DNA from: DASUBN01 sp964584665
GTDB lineage: Bacteria; Pseudomonadota; Gammaproteobacteria; Natronospirales; REEB76
NCBI GenBank assembly: GCA_964584665.1
Contig: CAZPAO010000013.1
Location: 1-64,000, forward strand
Reading direction: 5' to 3'
Length of the DNA: 64,000 nt
The position numbers were made by a program, and so were the translations under genes. Under the pieces are notes generated by a model. The model saw only the letters and a list, made by a program, of their open reading frames with translations. It was not told where the DNA came from and did not search any database. The number at the start of each line of letters is the position of its first letter. The stretch's first letter is position 1. Positions 8,511-17,585 of the stretch are shown in pieces.

Positions 8511-11500
8511 TTACTTAGGCGGGGCGAGGGCGGCCAGGTACTTTTCGACGTCCACAACCGCCATGGGCTTGGAGAAGAAGTAACCCTGGCCCTTACGGCA
8601 GCCCAAGGCCCGCAGCAGCTCAACCTGGCGCGCATCCTCGATGCCTTCCGCCACCACATCCATGCCGAGGTCCGCCGCCAGCACCGTGATGGTGCGGACG
8701 ATAGCGCGGTCGGCGCGGGCCTTCTCGATGCCCGTGATGAAGGAGCGGTCTATCTTCAGGGTGTCGATCTTGAAGCGGCGCAGGGCTGAGAGGGACGAGT
8801 AGCCGGTGCCGAAGTCGTCCATCTGCAGGTTCACGCCCACGGAGCGCAGTCGGGCGATGGTCTCCACCGCCAGCGCCGGATTGTCCATGAACACCGTCTC
8901 GGTGATCTCGAGGCACAGGTGCTTGGGCTTCAAACCGGTGATGTCCAGCACGCGCGCCACGCGCTGCGGCAGCACCCAGTGGGCGAACTGCCGGTTGGCG
9001 ATGTTCACGCTCATGGTGATGTCATCGCTGATGTGCTTGTACTTCTTCTTCCAGGCGGCGAACTGCGCACAGGCGGTCTCCATCACCCACCAGCCGATGG
9101 GGATGATGAGTCCTGTCTCCTCGGCCACCGCCAGGAAGTGCTCGGGGCCCAGCAGGCCCTGGGTAGGGTGCTCCCAGCGCACCAGCGCCTCGAAGCCGGA
9201 GAGCTTGTTGGCGGAGAGGTCCATGACCGGCTGGTAGAACACCCGGAACTCGCTGCGCTGCAGGGCCTGGCGCAGGTCGGTCTCGAGCTTCAGGTTGGCC
9301 TTGGCGTTCTCGTGCATGGCGTCGTCGAACACCACGTAGCCGGCCTTGCCGGCGGCCTTGGCGCGGTACATGGCGGTGTCGGCATCACGCAGGATCTCGT
9401 CCGGATGCTTGTAATGGGGTGCGTTGATGACGATGCCGATGCTGGCGTTGGTGAACACCTCGTGGCCGTCCACGGTGATGGCGCGGGCCAGTTCCTCGTG
9501 CACCCGGTCTGCCACGGCGGTGGCGTCATCGAGCCCGGTGATGTTCTCCACCAATATCGTGAACTCGTCGCCGCCGTAGCGGGCGATGAGGTCGGCGGGG
9601 CGCAGGCAGGTGCGCAGCCGGCGCGCGATGGCCACCAGCACCCGGTCGCCGAAGGAGTGACCGAGGCTGTCGTTGATGAGCTTGAAGCGGTCGAGATCCA
9701 GGAACAGCACCGAGAAACGGTCTGAACTACGCTTGCCCACGTGCTCCAGGGTCTGTTGCAGCTTCTCCATGAAGAAGCTGCGGTTGGGGAGTTCCGTGAG
9801 CGGATCGTGGTAGGCGCCTTTCAGCAGTTCCTGCTCGGAACGCTTCTGGGCGGTCACGTCGCGCACCGTGCCGGTGACGGCCGGCGAGCCGCGGTAGGGC
9901 ACATGAGCCACGGTCACCGCCGCCACGACACGGGTCTTCTCATCCCGGTGCATGAAGCGCAGCTCGTGCAGCTCGTGCCCGGTGTGCAGCACGTAATCTT
10001 CCTCGAAGGCGTTGCTGGAATGGCGATCCTCAGGGGCCAGCAGTGAACTGAAGGAGAGACCAGTCATCTCGTCAGGCTTGTAGCCGAGCATGGTGGCGAA
10101 GGCGCGGTTCACGTACACGAGGCCGCCGCGCGCGCTCAGGAAAACGCCGTCCTGGCTCATGTCCACCAGGGTGCGGTATTTCTCCTCGGACTGGGCCAGC
10201 GCCTCCTCGGCAAGCTTGCGTCCCGTGATGTCGTGCAGCGTGCCCTCGTAGTACTCGACCTTGCCGGCGCGGTCGCGCACCACTCGTGAGTTGTCCGATA
10301 CCCAGATGGTGCTGCCGTCGCGGCGCGTCACCTGGATCTCCTGGTCAGTGTACTGGCCGTGTTTCTCGAGCCGATCCAGGAGTTCGGCGCGTTGCTCGGG
10401 GTGCAGATAGGTGCGCTCCGCGACGCTGGGGCCGGCGGCCATCAGCTCCTCGGCATCCGCGAAGCCCAGGATGCGCGCCAGCGCCTTGTTGGCGCGGACG
10501 ATGCGGCCATCCGGCGTGCTCTGGTAGATGCCTTCGACGGCGTTCTGGAAGATGCTGCTGTAGCGCCGTTCCACGTCGAGCAGCGCCTCGCCCTGCATGG
10601 GCTTGTCGCCGCGCTGATCGTGGCACACCGCCAGCACCGTGTGCATGCCGTCCAGCACCTGCAGGCGTGCGTGCACGCGCACCGGGACAGCGCCACCGTC
10701 CTTGGCGCGCAGGCTGGCATCGAACAGGAGGGCCTGGTCGGTGAGCAGCGCCTCGCTGGTCTCCCGCAGTTTTTCCGCGTCCATCAGGCTGGAAGGGCTG
10801 ATCTCCAGCAGCTCGTCACGGGCATAACCCAGCAGCTCGCAGGCGGTATCGTTGGCCTCGATGAAGGGCCCCCCGATGCGGCCATCGGTGCCGATGGGGT
10901 AGACCAGGATGGCATCGCCGCCGGTGTTGAACAGCGTGCGGTAACTGACGTCGCGGCGATGCAGCGCATCCAAGGTGGAACGGTAGTCGGTGACGTCCAG
11001 CACCGCCGTGAGCACGTAGGGCTTGCCCTCGATCTCCACCATCTCGGCGGAGGTGAGGCCGCGGCGTTTCTCGCCGCCGCGGGTGAGGAAGTGGGCCTCG
11101 CGGTTGCTGATGCGGCCGTTGAGGCGCAGCTCCTGCAGGAACTCTTCGCGCTCCTCCGGGTACTCCCAGATGCCGAGTTCCACAGCACTGCGGCCTATTA
11201 TCTCCGCCGGGCTGAAGCCGAGCATGCGTTCCACCGCGGCGTTCACGTCGGTGAACTTGCCGCCTTCCAGTTCTGAGATGGCGATGATGCCGGGGGCGGC
11301 ACGGAAGGCGGTGGCGAACTTGGCGGCGGCCAGCCGCTGCAGCTCGTCGAGGCGGCGGCGGCGCAGTTCCGCGGCGCAGCGCGCCGCCAGGAGCTTCAGA
11401 GTATCGAACAGCTCGTCGTTGGCCTGGAAGGGCTGACGGGACATGATGCCGAGGTGGCCGATCGACTGGCCGTCCGGGCCGGCGATGGCGACGCCGCAGT

Positions 11501-11852
11501 AGGCGCGTACGCCGTGCTTGCGCAGCCAGCGGTCTTCAGGGAAGGCGGCGGCAGCCTCGTCCTCGATCCAGAGGCGCCCCTCGGCCATGACACGTTCCGC
11601 CGGGGTTCCGGGCACGTCGATCTCTCCCAGGCCCCCGGCCGCATGGTTCACGTGCCAGCCGGCCACGAGCTTCAGCCGATTCGGATCCTCGGACAGGCGG
11701 CTGGTGACGAAGGCGTATTCGGTGTCCAGGGCGGCGGCGAGGCTGCGCACCAGCTGGCGGAAGAAATCCTGGCCGACGAAGCCCGCAGTCTGTTCCATCA
11801 GACTGTAGAGGAGACCCGCTGGGGGGCCGTGGAGGGCGCTTTCCGGCTTCAT
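8511..11852 (-). CDS. GAF - four PAS - GGDEF - EAL c-di-GMP protein
   Basis: An 1113-residue soluble protein. A GAF domain (about 15-170) is followed by four PAS units (about 185-300, 305-420, 425-545 and 550-675), a GGDEF domain with an intact RYGGDEF and an RPAD inhibitory site 5 residues before it, then an EAL domain. EAL catalytic motifs are all visible: EALVRW, SVNIANRQF, LCLEITE, DDFGTGYSSL, LKIDRSF, VVAEGIE and QGYFFSKP. Both synthase and phosphodiesterase activities are therefore possible, with several sensory inputs. No membrane segment is seen. Its neighbours (symporter, T2SS) do not define its signal. Confidence 0.93.
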   Translation of the reverse strand: MKPESALHGPPAGLLYSLMEQTAGFVGQDFFRQLVRSLAAALDTEYAFVTSRLSEDPNRLKLVAGWHVNHAAGGLGEIDVPGTPAERVMAEGRLWIEDEAAAAFPEDRWLRKHGVRAYCGVAIAGPDGQSIGHLGIMSRQPFQANDELFDTLKLLAARCAAELRRRRLDELQRLAAAKFATAFRAAPGIIAISELEGGKFTDVNAAVERMLGFSPAEIIGRSAVELGIWEYPEEREEFLQELRLNGRISNREAHFLTRGGEKRRGLTSAEMVEIEGKPYVLTAVLDVTDYRSTLDALHRRDVSYRTLFNTGGDAILVYPIGTDGRIGGPFIEANDTACELLGYARDELLEISPSSLMDAEKLRETSEALLTDQALLFDASLRAKDGGAVPVRVHARLQVLDGMHTVLAVCHDQRGDKPMQGEALLDVERRYSSIFQNAVEGIYQSTPDGRIVRANKALARILGFADAEELMAAGPSVAERTYLHPEQRAELLDRLEKHGQYTDQEIQVTRRDGSTIWVSDNSRVVRDRAGKVEYYEGTLHDITGRKLAEEALAQSEEKYRTLVDMSQDGVFLSARGGLVYVNRAFATMLGYKPDEMTGLSFSSLLAPEDRHSSNAFEEDYVLHTGHELHELRFMHRDEKTRVVAAVTVAHVPYRGSPAVTGTVRDVTAQKRSEQELLKGAYHDPLTELPNRSFFMEKLQQTLEHVGKRSSDRFSVLFLDLDRFKLINDSLGHSFGDRVLVAIARRLRTCLRPADLIARYGGDEFTILVENITGLDDATAVADRVHEELARAITVDGHEVFTNASIGIVINAPHYKHPDEILRDADTAMYRAKAAGKAGYVVFDDAMHENAKANLKLETDLRQALQRSEFRVFYQPVMDLSANKLSGFEALVRWEHPTQGLLGPEHFLAVAEETGLIIPIGWWVMETACAQFAAWKKKYKHISDDITMSVNIANRQFAHWVLPQRVARVLDITGLKPKHLCLEITETVFMDNPALAVETIARLRSVGVNLQMDDFGTGYSSLSALRRFKIDTLKIDRSFITGIEKARADRAIVRTITVLAADLGMDVVAEGIEDARQVELLRALGCRKGQGYFFSKPMAVVDVEKYLAALAPPK

Positions 11853-11993
11853 CTTGGGGCAGGTTACCTCAGTCGGAAGGCGCGGTGCGGACCGCCGCCC
11901 GACTCCCAGGCGCGGGTGGGGTCTGATCGCATCGAGAGTGTAAATAATGCTTAAAGAGACAGGGCTAAGTCAATGAAAATCCAGAAGATAGCC

Positions 11994-12746
11994 CTACCAC
12001 TGACCATTGAAATCGAAGGGGTATTGGCCGGTGCTGTCCGGACTGCCCAGGTTCGCCAGCAGGGCATGGGTGGCCTGGTCTCCGGCATCCCTGGCGGAAA
12101 GGGTCCCTTTGAGATGATAGGCACCTTGGGGCGATAGACCGAGGTCTGCATGCAGCTTGAGGGGACTCGCCACGTCCTCCACGGTCGCCTGGATGCCGCC
12201 CCCGGACGCCGGAGTGAGCCCAGCACGGAAACTTCCCAGGGTAGCGGCGGCAGGCCAGCGCATCGTGGCATCGTCCAGGTCCACTTCGCCTTCCGCGGAG
12301 ACGAGCTGCCCTGCTTTCAGGTAGAGCTGCGCCAAGTGGAGCGTGAGGAACCCGTCCACGCTGTGGGGCGGAAGCGGCAGCCAGTGTTCCAGGGCCCCGA
12401 CCGGCAGGCGGCCGTCCAGGCTCCGCAGGTAGATGCGGTTGAATCCCACATCGACCCGCGTGTTCAGGTACTGCTGGTCCGTATGCAGGGCGACACGGTA
12501 GCCGAGGGTGAAGGTGAAGGGCGCGAGCCAGTCGAAATGCCATTCGGCGGCGCCGAGACTCGTATCCTGATAGCGCAGGTCGGCGGCAGAACCGGAGAAG
12601 ATGCTGCCGGTGACGCCGCTGAGACGCAATCCAGGCAGGTGCCGGCTCGCGCGGTCGACCATGAACTGGGCGGGCAGGGTGGCGCCGAGGAACACGAGGT
12701 AGGCCACCGCGCCCAGCAGCCACCAGCGCAGCCGTTGCCAGCTCAT
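11994..12746 (-). CDS. gspN: Type II secretion system protein GspN
   Basis: A 250-residue protein with one N-terminal membrane helix (about 9-28) and a periplasmic remainder, matching GspN/XpsN in length and in its place at the end of the gsp block. XpsN-type proteins are thought to link inner-membrane T2SS parts to the secretin. The start overlaps the gspM stop by 4 bases. It is the last gsp gene here. In xanthomonads gspD follows gspN, but here the neighbour is the PAS-GGDEF-EAL gene, so the secretin must be elsewhere. Confidence 0.82.
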   Translation of the reverse strand: MSWQRLRWWLLGAVAYLVFLGATLPAQFMVDRASRHLPGLRLSGVTGSIFSGSAADLRYQDTSLGAAEWHFDWLAPFTFTLGYRVALHTDQQYLNTRVDVGFNRIYLRSLDGRLPVGALEHWLPLPPHSVDGFLTLHLAQLYLKAGQLVSAEGEVDLDDATMRWPAAATLGSFRAGLTPASGGGIQATVEDVASPLKLHADLGLSPQGAYHLKGTLSARDAGDQATHALLANLGSPDSTGQYPFDFNGQW

Positions 12747-13240
12747 GCGGCGACGAAGGTGAGGGTAGCGTCCACGACGCCGGGTGCCGCGCCCCGCTGC
12801 GCGTTCATCTCACGCACCGAGATGCCGTACTGGCGGCGCAAGCTGCCGAGCCAGCGGATCATGCTGTCGAAGCCCACCGCCTGCAGCTGCAGACGCACGG
12901 ACCCGTCGCTGTTGGTCTGGGCCTGCTTCACCGATGCGGCGAAGCCGGCATCGCCGGCGCTGCGGCTCACCACCGCCAACAACGATTGGTTGGCGGGGAT
13001 GCTGGAGGGTTGCTGCCCGCGCAGGGCCTGCAGCTGTGCCGCCGCGGGACCCATCCAGGCGATCAGGGCCTGGCGCGACTGGATGTCGTCCGCGAGGCGC
13101 TTCTTGCTGGCGAAGTAGGGATGCAGCACGGCGAGGTAGACGAACATGCCCAGCACCACCACGGCGCCGGCGGCGAGCACGCGCTGTTCGCGCTGCTGCA
13201 ACGAGAGATACCAGGTCTTGAGTTCATCGTACTGCTTCAT
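12743..13240 (-). CDS. gspM: Type II secretion system protein GspM
   Basis: A 165-residue bitopic inner-membrane protein with a short cytoplasmic N-terminus, a helix at about 21-40 (AGAVVVLGMFVYLAVL) and a periplasmic ferredoxin-like domain. GspM pairs with GspL in the inner-membrane platform. It overlaps gspL upstream and gspN downstream by 4 bases each, so the block is translationally coupled. Length and order fit GspM; the primary sequence of this family is weakly conserved, so order carries much of the call. Confidence 0.85.
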   Translation of the reverse strand: MKQYDELKTWYLSLQQREQRVLAAGAVVVLGMFVYLAVLHPYFASKKRLADDIQSRQALIAWMGPAAAQLQALRGQQPSSIPANQSLLAVVSRSAGDAGFAASVKQAQTNSDGSVRLQLQAVGFDSMIRWLGSLRRQYGISVREMNAQRGAAPGVVDATLTFVAA

Positions 13241-14463
13241 GAGCCGCCGCCCGAGAGCACGATGCGTCCCGTCACCTGGGCGCCGGACGCGTTGACGGAG
13301 TCGAGATCCGCTCGCACGCTGCCTTGGGCGAGGGTGCCCTTGAGTGCATCCAGCGCGCCGATGTCGCCGGCCTGGAGTTGGACCTGCAGGCTGCCGCCCT
13401 GGTAGTTGATCCCAGTAACCTGGATGCTGGGATTTGACCCGAGGCCGCTGCCGAGTGCGTCCAGGAGCGCCAGCAGGGAACCGGCGGAATTGCCGCCCTG
13501 GAGTTCAGCGAGCTTGGCCTGCATCTCCTGCTGTTCGCTGCCGGGCACCAGGCGGCTGCCCGGCATGGCCTGGTTGAAGAGCTGGGTCACCTGGGCATCC
13601 AGGGTGTTCGCTTGCCGGCGCAGTTTCACGTAGGACGTGATCTGTTCCGCGAGTCCGAGCAGGAGGCAGAGGGCGAGCAGGACCACGGCGATGCGCCAGG
13701 TACGCCAATGTTCCTGCACGGGCGTCTGCGTCTTGAAGTCGCCCTGCAGCAGATCGAGCCCACGCTGGGCGCCGAGACCTGCCGCCAGTGCCGGCAATGC
13801 GCCATCCGCCACCGGGTGCTTGATGCGTTCCAGCGGCACGTCGCCCAGCGATGCGTCGAAAGCGTCCACGTCCGCGGCGGCGCCATGGATCGAGAGGCGG
13901 GTGAAGGCGCCGGCACTCTCTGTGATGCGTCGCTTGAGCAGTTCCGCTCCGAATGCCGTATCGGTGGCGAAGCCGCCGCCATCCGGCATGCGCACCAGCA
14001 CGGCACCGCCGTCCAGCGCCACCGCCACGCTACCGGGCTCCGGCGCGAGAGCGCAGACATCCGGCACCAGGCGCGCGGGCCGCAGGCCTGCATCGGCGAG
14101 TTCATCCAGGCAGGCGCGCAGGCGCGCCTTGCCCATCACAGCGACCAGTTGGCCCGCATCGGTGCGTGCACCCAAAGCGAAGTGCAGCGTCTCCACGTCT
14201 TCCGCCAACTTGTCTTCAAGGATGTAGGGGACCGCCTGCAGCACCTTCTGCGGGTTGCGGCTGGGCACGTCCACGTGCATCAGCGTCACCTGTTCGGCGG
14301 GCACGAGCACAGTGAGGCGCCGGCCCTTGGCCTGCAGCTCTGCGGCTTCCGCCAAGGTGCCCTGCTGCACATGGCCGATGCGATTGCCGAGGGTATCCAC
14401 CAGCAGCCAGCGGGCAGGCCCGGCGGCACGCGGCAGGTGGAGGTAGAGGGATTCAGCCATCAC
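13237..14463 (-). CDS. gspL: Type II secretion system protein GspL
   Basis: A 408-residue inner-membrane protein. The cytoplasmic actin-like domain takes up about the first 240 residues, a membrane helix (WRIAVVLLALCLLLGLAE) lies near 252-270, and the rest is periplasmic. GspL recruits the GspE ATPase to the membrane. gspE is not in this window, so its partner is encoded elsewhere. It overlaps gspK upstream and gspM downstream by 4 bases. Confidence 0.9.
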   Translation of the reverse strand: MMAESLYLHLPRAAGPARWLLVDTLGNRIGHVQQGTLAEAAELQAKGRRLTVLVPAEQVTLMHVDVPSRNPQKVLQAVPYILEDKLAEDVETLHFALGARTDAGQLVAVMGKARLRACLDELADAGLRPARLVPDVCALAPEPGSVAVALDGGAVLVRMPDGGGFATDTAFGAELLKRRITESAGAFTRLSIHGAAADVDAFDASLGDVPLERIKHPVADGALPALAAGLGAQRGLDLLQGDFKTQTPVQEHWRTWRIAVVLLALCLLLGLAEQITSYVKLRRQANTLDAQVTQLFNQAMPGSRLVPGSEQQEMQAKLAELQGGNSAGSLLALLDALGSGLGSNPSIQVTGINYQGGSLQVQLQAGDIGALDALKGTLAQGSVRADLDSVNASGAQVTGRIVLSGGGS

Positions 14464-15392
14464 AGGGTCCCGAAAGTACGACGCACGGCGATCACACCAT
14501 TGCCGGCGCCACGATACAGCAGACTGTACAGCGTGACATGGGTGCTGCCAATCTCCGCGTCCACGGTCAGCAGGAAGTACTGGCTGTCATAACCCATGTT
14601 GGCGGGTTTGATGAGGGCTGCAGTGAAGGCATCCGGCGGGCTTTTGAATACCTGGCTGCCGCGCGCGCCGATGACCTGCGAAGCGAGATCAGCGCTGATG
14701 TGCGAGTCCAGGGATTCGAGCACCGGGCCCGACGCGGTATTTATGTTGACCTTGGCCACGCCGGCCTGGGCCGGCAGCGCGCAGACATAAGGGGATATCT
14801 GAGCATAGACCGCCGGGGTGATGCCCTTCACCAGCAGGAGTTCGCTGACGCTGCTAATGGGGCCTTCGGCGGTGATATAGGCTGGCTGCAGGCGGGAGTA
14901 ATAGTCGTCCTTGGCGCCGCCAGGTGACGCCACGCTGCTGCGGCTCATCCAGTCCGCCACGGTCTGCGCCAGGGTCGGGTCCTGGTTCAGGGCGGTGAGC
15001 AGGTTCTGGAACTGCTGCAGGGACGTCGGCTGGATCTGACCCTGGGCATTCACGATGTTGTTGAGGTTGAAGCGACCTTGCAGGTCCTCGATCTTGCCCC
15101 GGATCTGGCCACCCTCCACCGGCAACGGCGGCAGCTGTTGGGCCCAGTCCTGGCTCAAGGCGGTGGCGCCCGGATTCTGGCGTCCGGAACGGGCGAGGAT
15201 CTGCTCCGCCCAGGCTTCCGCGCCGAGCGCGTATTCCATGGCTTGGTCGCCCTGCACCAGGGTAGAGGTGCGTCGCACGTCCAGCCCCGACTGCCAGATC
15301 ATGGCCGCGGCGAGTCCGGCCGCGATGGCGAGCACCACCAGCGCGGTGATGAGCGCGACGCCGTGCTGGCGATCAGGGGCAGACCGAGCCAC
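14460..15392 (-). CDS. gspK: Type II secretion minor pseudopilin GspK
   Basis: A 310-residue minor pseudopilin, the large tip subunit of the T2SS pseudopilus. The leader ends HG before VALITALVVLAIA; the Glu5 found in the other pseudopilins is missing, as is usual for GspK. The large alpha-domain typical of GspK accounts for the length. The GTG start lies inside the end of gspJ (20-base overlap), which supports coupling. The final part contains KVNINTASGPVLESL, typical of the GspK helix-hairpin-like region. Confidence 0.92.
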   Translation of the reverse strand: MARSAPDRQHGVALITALVVLAIAAGLAAAMIWQSGLDVRRTSTLVQGDQAMEYALGAEAWAEQILARSGRQNPGATALSQDWAQQLPPLPVEGGQIRGKIEDLQGRFNLNNIVNAQGQIQPTSLQQFQNLLTALNQDPTLAQTVADWMSRSSVASPGGAKDDYYSRLQPAYITAEGPISSVSELLLVKGITPAVYAQISPYVCALPAQAGVAKVNINTASGPVLESLDSHISADLASQVIGARGSQVFKSPPDAFTAALIKPANMGYDSQYFLLTVDAEIGSTHVTLYSLLYRGAGNGVIAVRRTFGTL

Positions 15393-16011
15393 AGCTCGCT
15401 ACCTCCACGATGCGGGTCACGTCGCTGAGATCCTTGAGCGTGACGGTGATGCTGACGGCGACGGGCAGGCTGTCCGGCACAGCCGCATGGGTCGAGGCGG
15501 TGGGCGCGAGGGTCGGCGGCCACACGTCCTGGAAGGTCTTGGACACCGCATCCATATACTGGATTTTGATGGAAGTCACGTCCTCCAGCAGCGGCTGCTT
15601 GGCCGGCGTCACCTGCGCCATGCCATCCAGCTCGGGCCACCAGGAACGCATGAGCTTGCCGTCCTCGAGGCTGTAGGCGACGCGTTCCTGGGTGCTGCGC
15701 GTGCTGCCGAGCGGGTTGGCCCAGCCGCCGCGGGTGAACTGGATGGGCGGCACGTTCTGTGGGCCGGCGAGCAAGGCCGGCATGGTGCCTCCCAGGCCGT
15801 CGCGCACCGGGCGCGGTTCCAGCTGCGCGAAGTCGCGGGCCATGATGTCCATGGCGAGCTGAACCTGGCGCAGGCGCTTCATGGCATCGCCGTTCTGCTG
15901 GCGCGCCCTGGTGACGCCCGCGAGGCCGCCGTAGGCGATGGCCATGATGAGCGCGGTGATGCTGAGCGCCACCAGCAGTTCCACCAGCGTGAAGCCGCGC
16001 GTGTGTCTCAT
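15373..16011 (-). CDS. gspJ: Type II secretion minor pseudopilin GspJ
   Basis: A 212-residue minor pseudopilin. The prepilin leader MRHTRG is cleaved before FTLVELLVALSI, with Glu5 present. The frame remains open upstream to 16200, but the ATG at 16011 puts the prepilin cleavage site at the usual place, and it overlaps the gspI stop by 4 bases (ATGA), so I chose it. GspJ forms the tip complex with GspI and GspK. Confidence 0.92.
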   Translation of the reverse strand: MRHTRGFTLVELLVALSITALIMAIAYGGLAGVTRARQQNGDAMKRLRQVQLAMDIMARDFAQLEPRPVRDGLGGTMPALLAGPQNVPPIQFTRGGWANPLGSTRSTQERVAYSLEDGKLMRSWWPELDGMAQVTPAKQPLLEDVTSIKIQYMDAVSKTFQDVWPPTLAPTASTHAAVPDSLPVAVSITVTLKDLSDVTRIVEVASCGSVCP

Positions 16012-16442
16012 GGGTTGGTCCCGGGCTGCCCCGTGCCGCTGCCGAGCCCGGACTGGCTCGCCTGCTGGTTGGGCGGCAGGCCCATGAAGCCGGTGACGGT
16101 GGCGATGGTGGCATCGGGCGTGTCGCCCAGGCTCACGTCGATGTCGATGCGCAGGAGCCCGGGGTCCGCGGTCTTGGTCATTGTGGCTTTCCAGTGCCAC
16201 TTCTCGCCGCCCATGTCCGCGTCGCCGTTCAGGGAGTCGTCGCTGGGCCAGCTCTGGGCGGCCCGCAACATGGTGAGTTCGTTCAAGCCCACCCAGTTCG
16301 CGTAGGTGGTGTCGCGCAGGTGCGCGCCGTCATGGGCGGTGTGACCGGCGGTGCCGATCACCGCCGTGAGGCCGAGCGCGAGCACGGCGAGCGCGATCAG
16401 CACTTCCAGCAAAGTGAAACCTCGCGCGTGCCGCATACTCAT
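16008..16442 (-). CDS. gspI: Type II secretion minor pseudopilin GspI
   Basis: A 144-residue minor pseudopilin with leader MSMRHARG before FTLLEVLIALAVLALG, Glu5 present. Two starts are possible: ATG at 16442, which overlaps the gspH stop as ATGA, or ATG at 16436. The first is favoured by the overlap pattern of the operon. GspI nucleates the tip complex. The length is a little above the family's usual 120-130 residues. Confidence 0.92.
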   Translation of the reverse strand: MSMRHARGFTLLEVLIALAVLALGLTAVIGTAGHTAHDGAHLRDTTYANWVGLNELTMLRAAQSWPSDDSLNGDADMGGEKWHWKATMTKTADPGLLRIDIDVSLGDTPDATIATVTGFMGLPPNQQASQSGLGSGTGQPGTNP

Positions 16443-17038
16443 GGCGGCGACTTCGCGGCCTGGGCGTCTTCGGGCGTGATCACCGTGATGCCGTCAGCGA
16501 GCGTGCCTTTCACGGTATAGATCGAGCCGGAAGCGCTGCCGGTCACCTGGATCTCGAAAGGCGGCAGTTCGCCGCTGGAGAGCAGGAGCACCTGCGGCAA
16601 GTCCTTGTTCTCGGGCATGCCACTCTCGCTGTCGGCGCTCGCGGGAGCGGATGCAGCGCCGGGGTCCTCGACGGTCGCGGGCGGCGGCGCCAGCGTCGCC
16701 GGCGCACCCTCCAGCTGCAGCGACAGGGTCACCTCATCGCCGAGGTCGCGCCGGTAGAAAAGGTTGTCACCCTGGACCGGCGACCACTTGCGGCCATCGT
16801 AGGTAAAGAAGGTGTAGCCGTGGGCTTCGATGCGCAAGCCGTACTCCTGGCCCTGCATGATCGCCTGCTCGGCAGCGAGGCCGGTGAGGTTCGCCAACTG
16901 CTCGGCAGCGCGCTTGGCCGGGGGATCGCGGCCGATGACGTTGAGGGAGATGATGGCGAAGCCCGCTACGATGGCGATGATGACCATCACCACCAGGAGC
17001 TCTATGAGCGTGAAGCCTCGATCGCGTTGCGGGCTCAC
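16439..17038 (-). CDS. gspH: Type II secretion pseudopilin GspH
   Basis: A 199-residue pseudopilin with a GTG start and leader ending DRG before FTLIELLVVMVII. Family members are usually 160-200 residues. A low-complexity stretch rich in Ala, Pro, Ser and Glu lies at about residues 118-140, between the beta-sheet strands. It follows gspG after 15 bases and overlaps gspI by 4. Confidence 0.9.
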   Translation of the reverse strand: MSPQRDRGFTLIELLVVMVIIAIVAGFAIISLNVIGRDPPAKRAAEQLANLTGLAAEQAIMQGQEYGLRIEAHGYTFFTYDGRKWSPVQGDNLFYRRDLGDEVTLSLQLEGAPATLAPPPATVEDPGAASAPASADSESGMPENKDLPQVLLLSSGELPPFEIQVTGSASGSIYTVKGTLADGITVITPEDAQAAKSPP

Positions 17039-17053
17039 GTGCGTGCCCGCGGG

Positions 17054-17515
17054 TCAGTGCCCGCCGTTGCCGCTGGAGCCGTTGTCGTTCATGTTCCAGT
17101 TGCCGATGTCGGCGTTCACGCCGTCACCGCCGGGCTGGCCGTCGGCGCCGTTGGACCAGATGTCCACCGCCAGGCCGTGGGCGCTGGGATTGACGTACTG
17201 GTAGGGATGGCCCCAGGGGTCCGTGGGCAGCTGATCGAGATACTGCTTCCAGTGGGGCGGCGCGGGGTTGGCCGAGGGCTTCTGCACCAGCGCTTCCAGG
17301 CCCTGGTCGGTGCTGGGATAGACGTAATTGTCCAGACGGTAGACCTCGAGGGTCGACTGGATGGCCTGGATGTCGGACTTCACCTTGACGATGCGGGCCT
17401 CGTCGGGCTTGTCCATGATCTTGGGGACGATGACCGCCGCCAGGATACCGAGGATGACCACCACCACCATCACTTCGATGAGGGTGAAACCGGATTGCGT
17501 CTTGCGGGTCTGCAT
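17054..17515 (-). CDS. gspG: Type II secretion major pseudopilin GspG
   Basis: A 153-residue major pseudopilin. The leader MQTRKTQSG precedes FTLIEVMVVVVILGILAA with Glu5. The GspG core is clear: LDNYVYPSTDQGLEALVQKP and the DPWG.PYQYVNP region near the calcium-binding loop. The frame is open up to 17572, but the ATG at 17515 gives the normal short leader. It is the first gsp gene here; gspE and gspF, often just upstream, are replaced by a divergent rhombosortase gene. Confidence 0.95.
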   Translation of the reverse strand: MQTRKTQSGFTLIEVMVVVVILGILAAVIVPKIMDKPDEARIVKVKSDIQAIQSTLEVYRLDNYVYPSTDQGLEALVQKPSANPAPPHWKQYLDQLPTDPWGHPYQYVNPSAHGLAVDIWSNGADGQPGGDGVNADIGNWNMNDNGSSGNGGH

Positions 17516-17525
17516 GGTGTTTTGG

Positions 17526-17538
17526 CTGATAAAATCAG
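17526..17538. promoter_or_regulatory. Palindrome in the leader before gspG
   Basis: CTGAT-aaa-ATCAG is a perfect 5-bp inverted repeat, 10 bases upstream of the gspG ATG and in the 70-base gap shared with the divergent rhombosortase gene. A second palindrome, CCTGCGCAGG, lies at 17554-17563. Either could be a regulator site or a translation-controlling hairpin; neither matches a motif I can name. Confidence 0.3.
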
Positions 17539-17585
17539 GGTTGGAGCGCGTTCCTGCGCAGGCCCCAATCATACACTAAGCCCCC

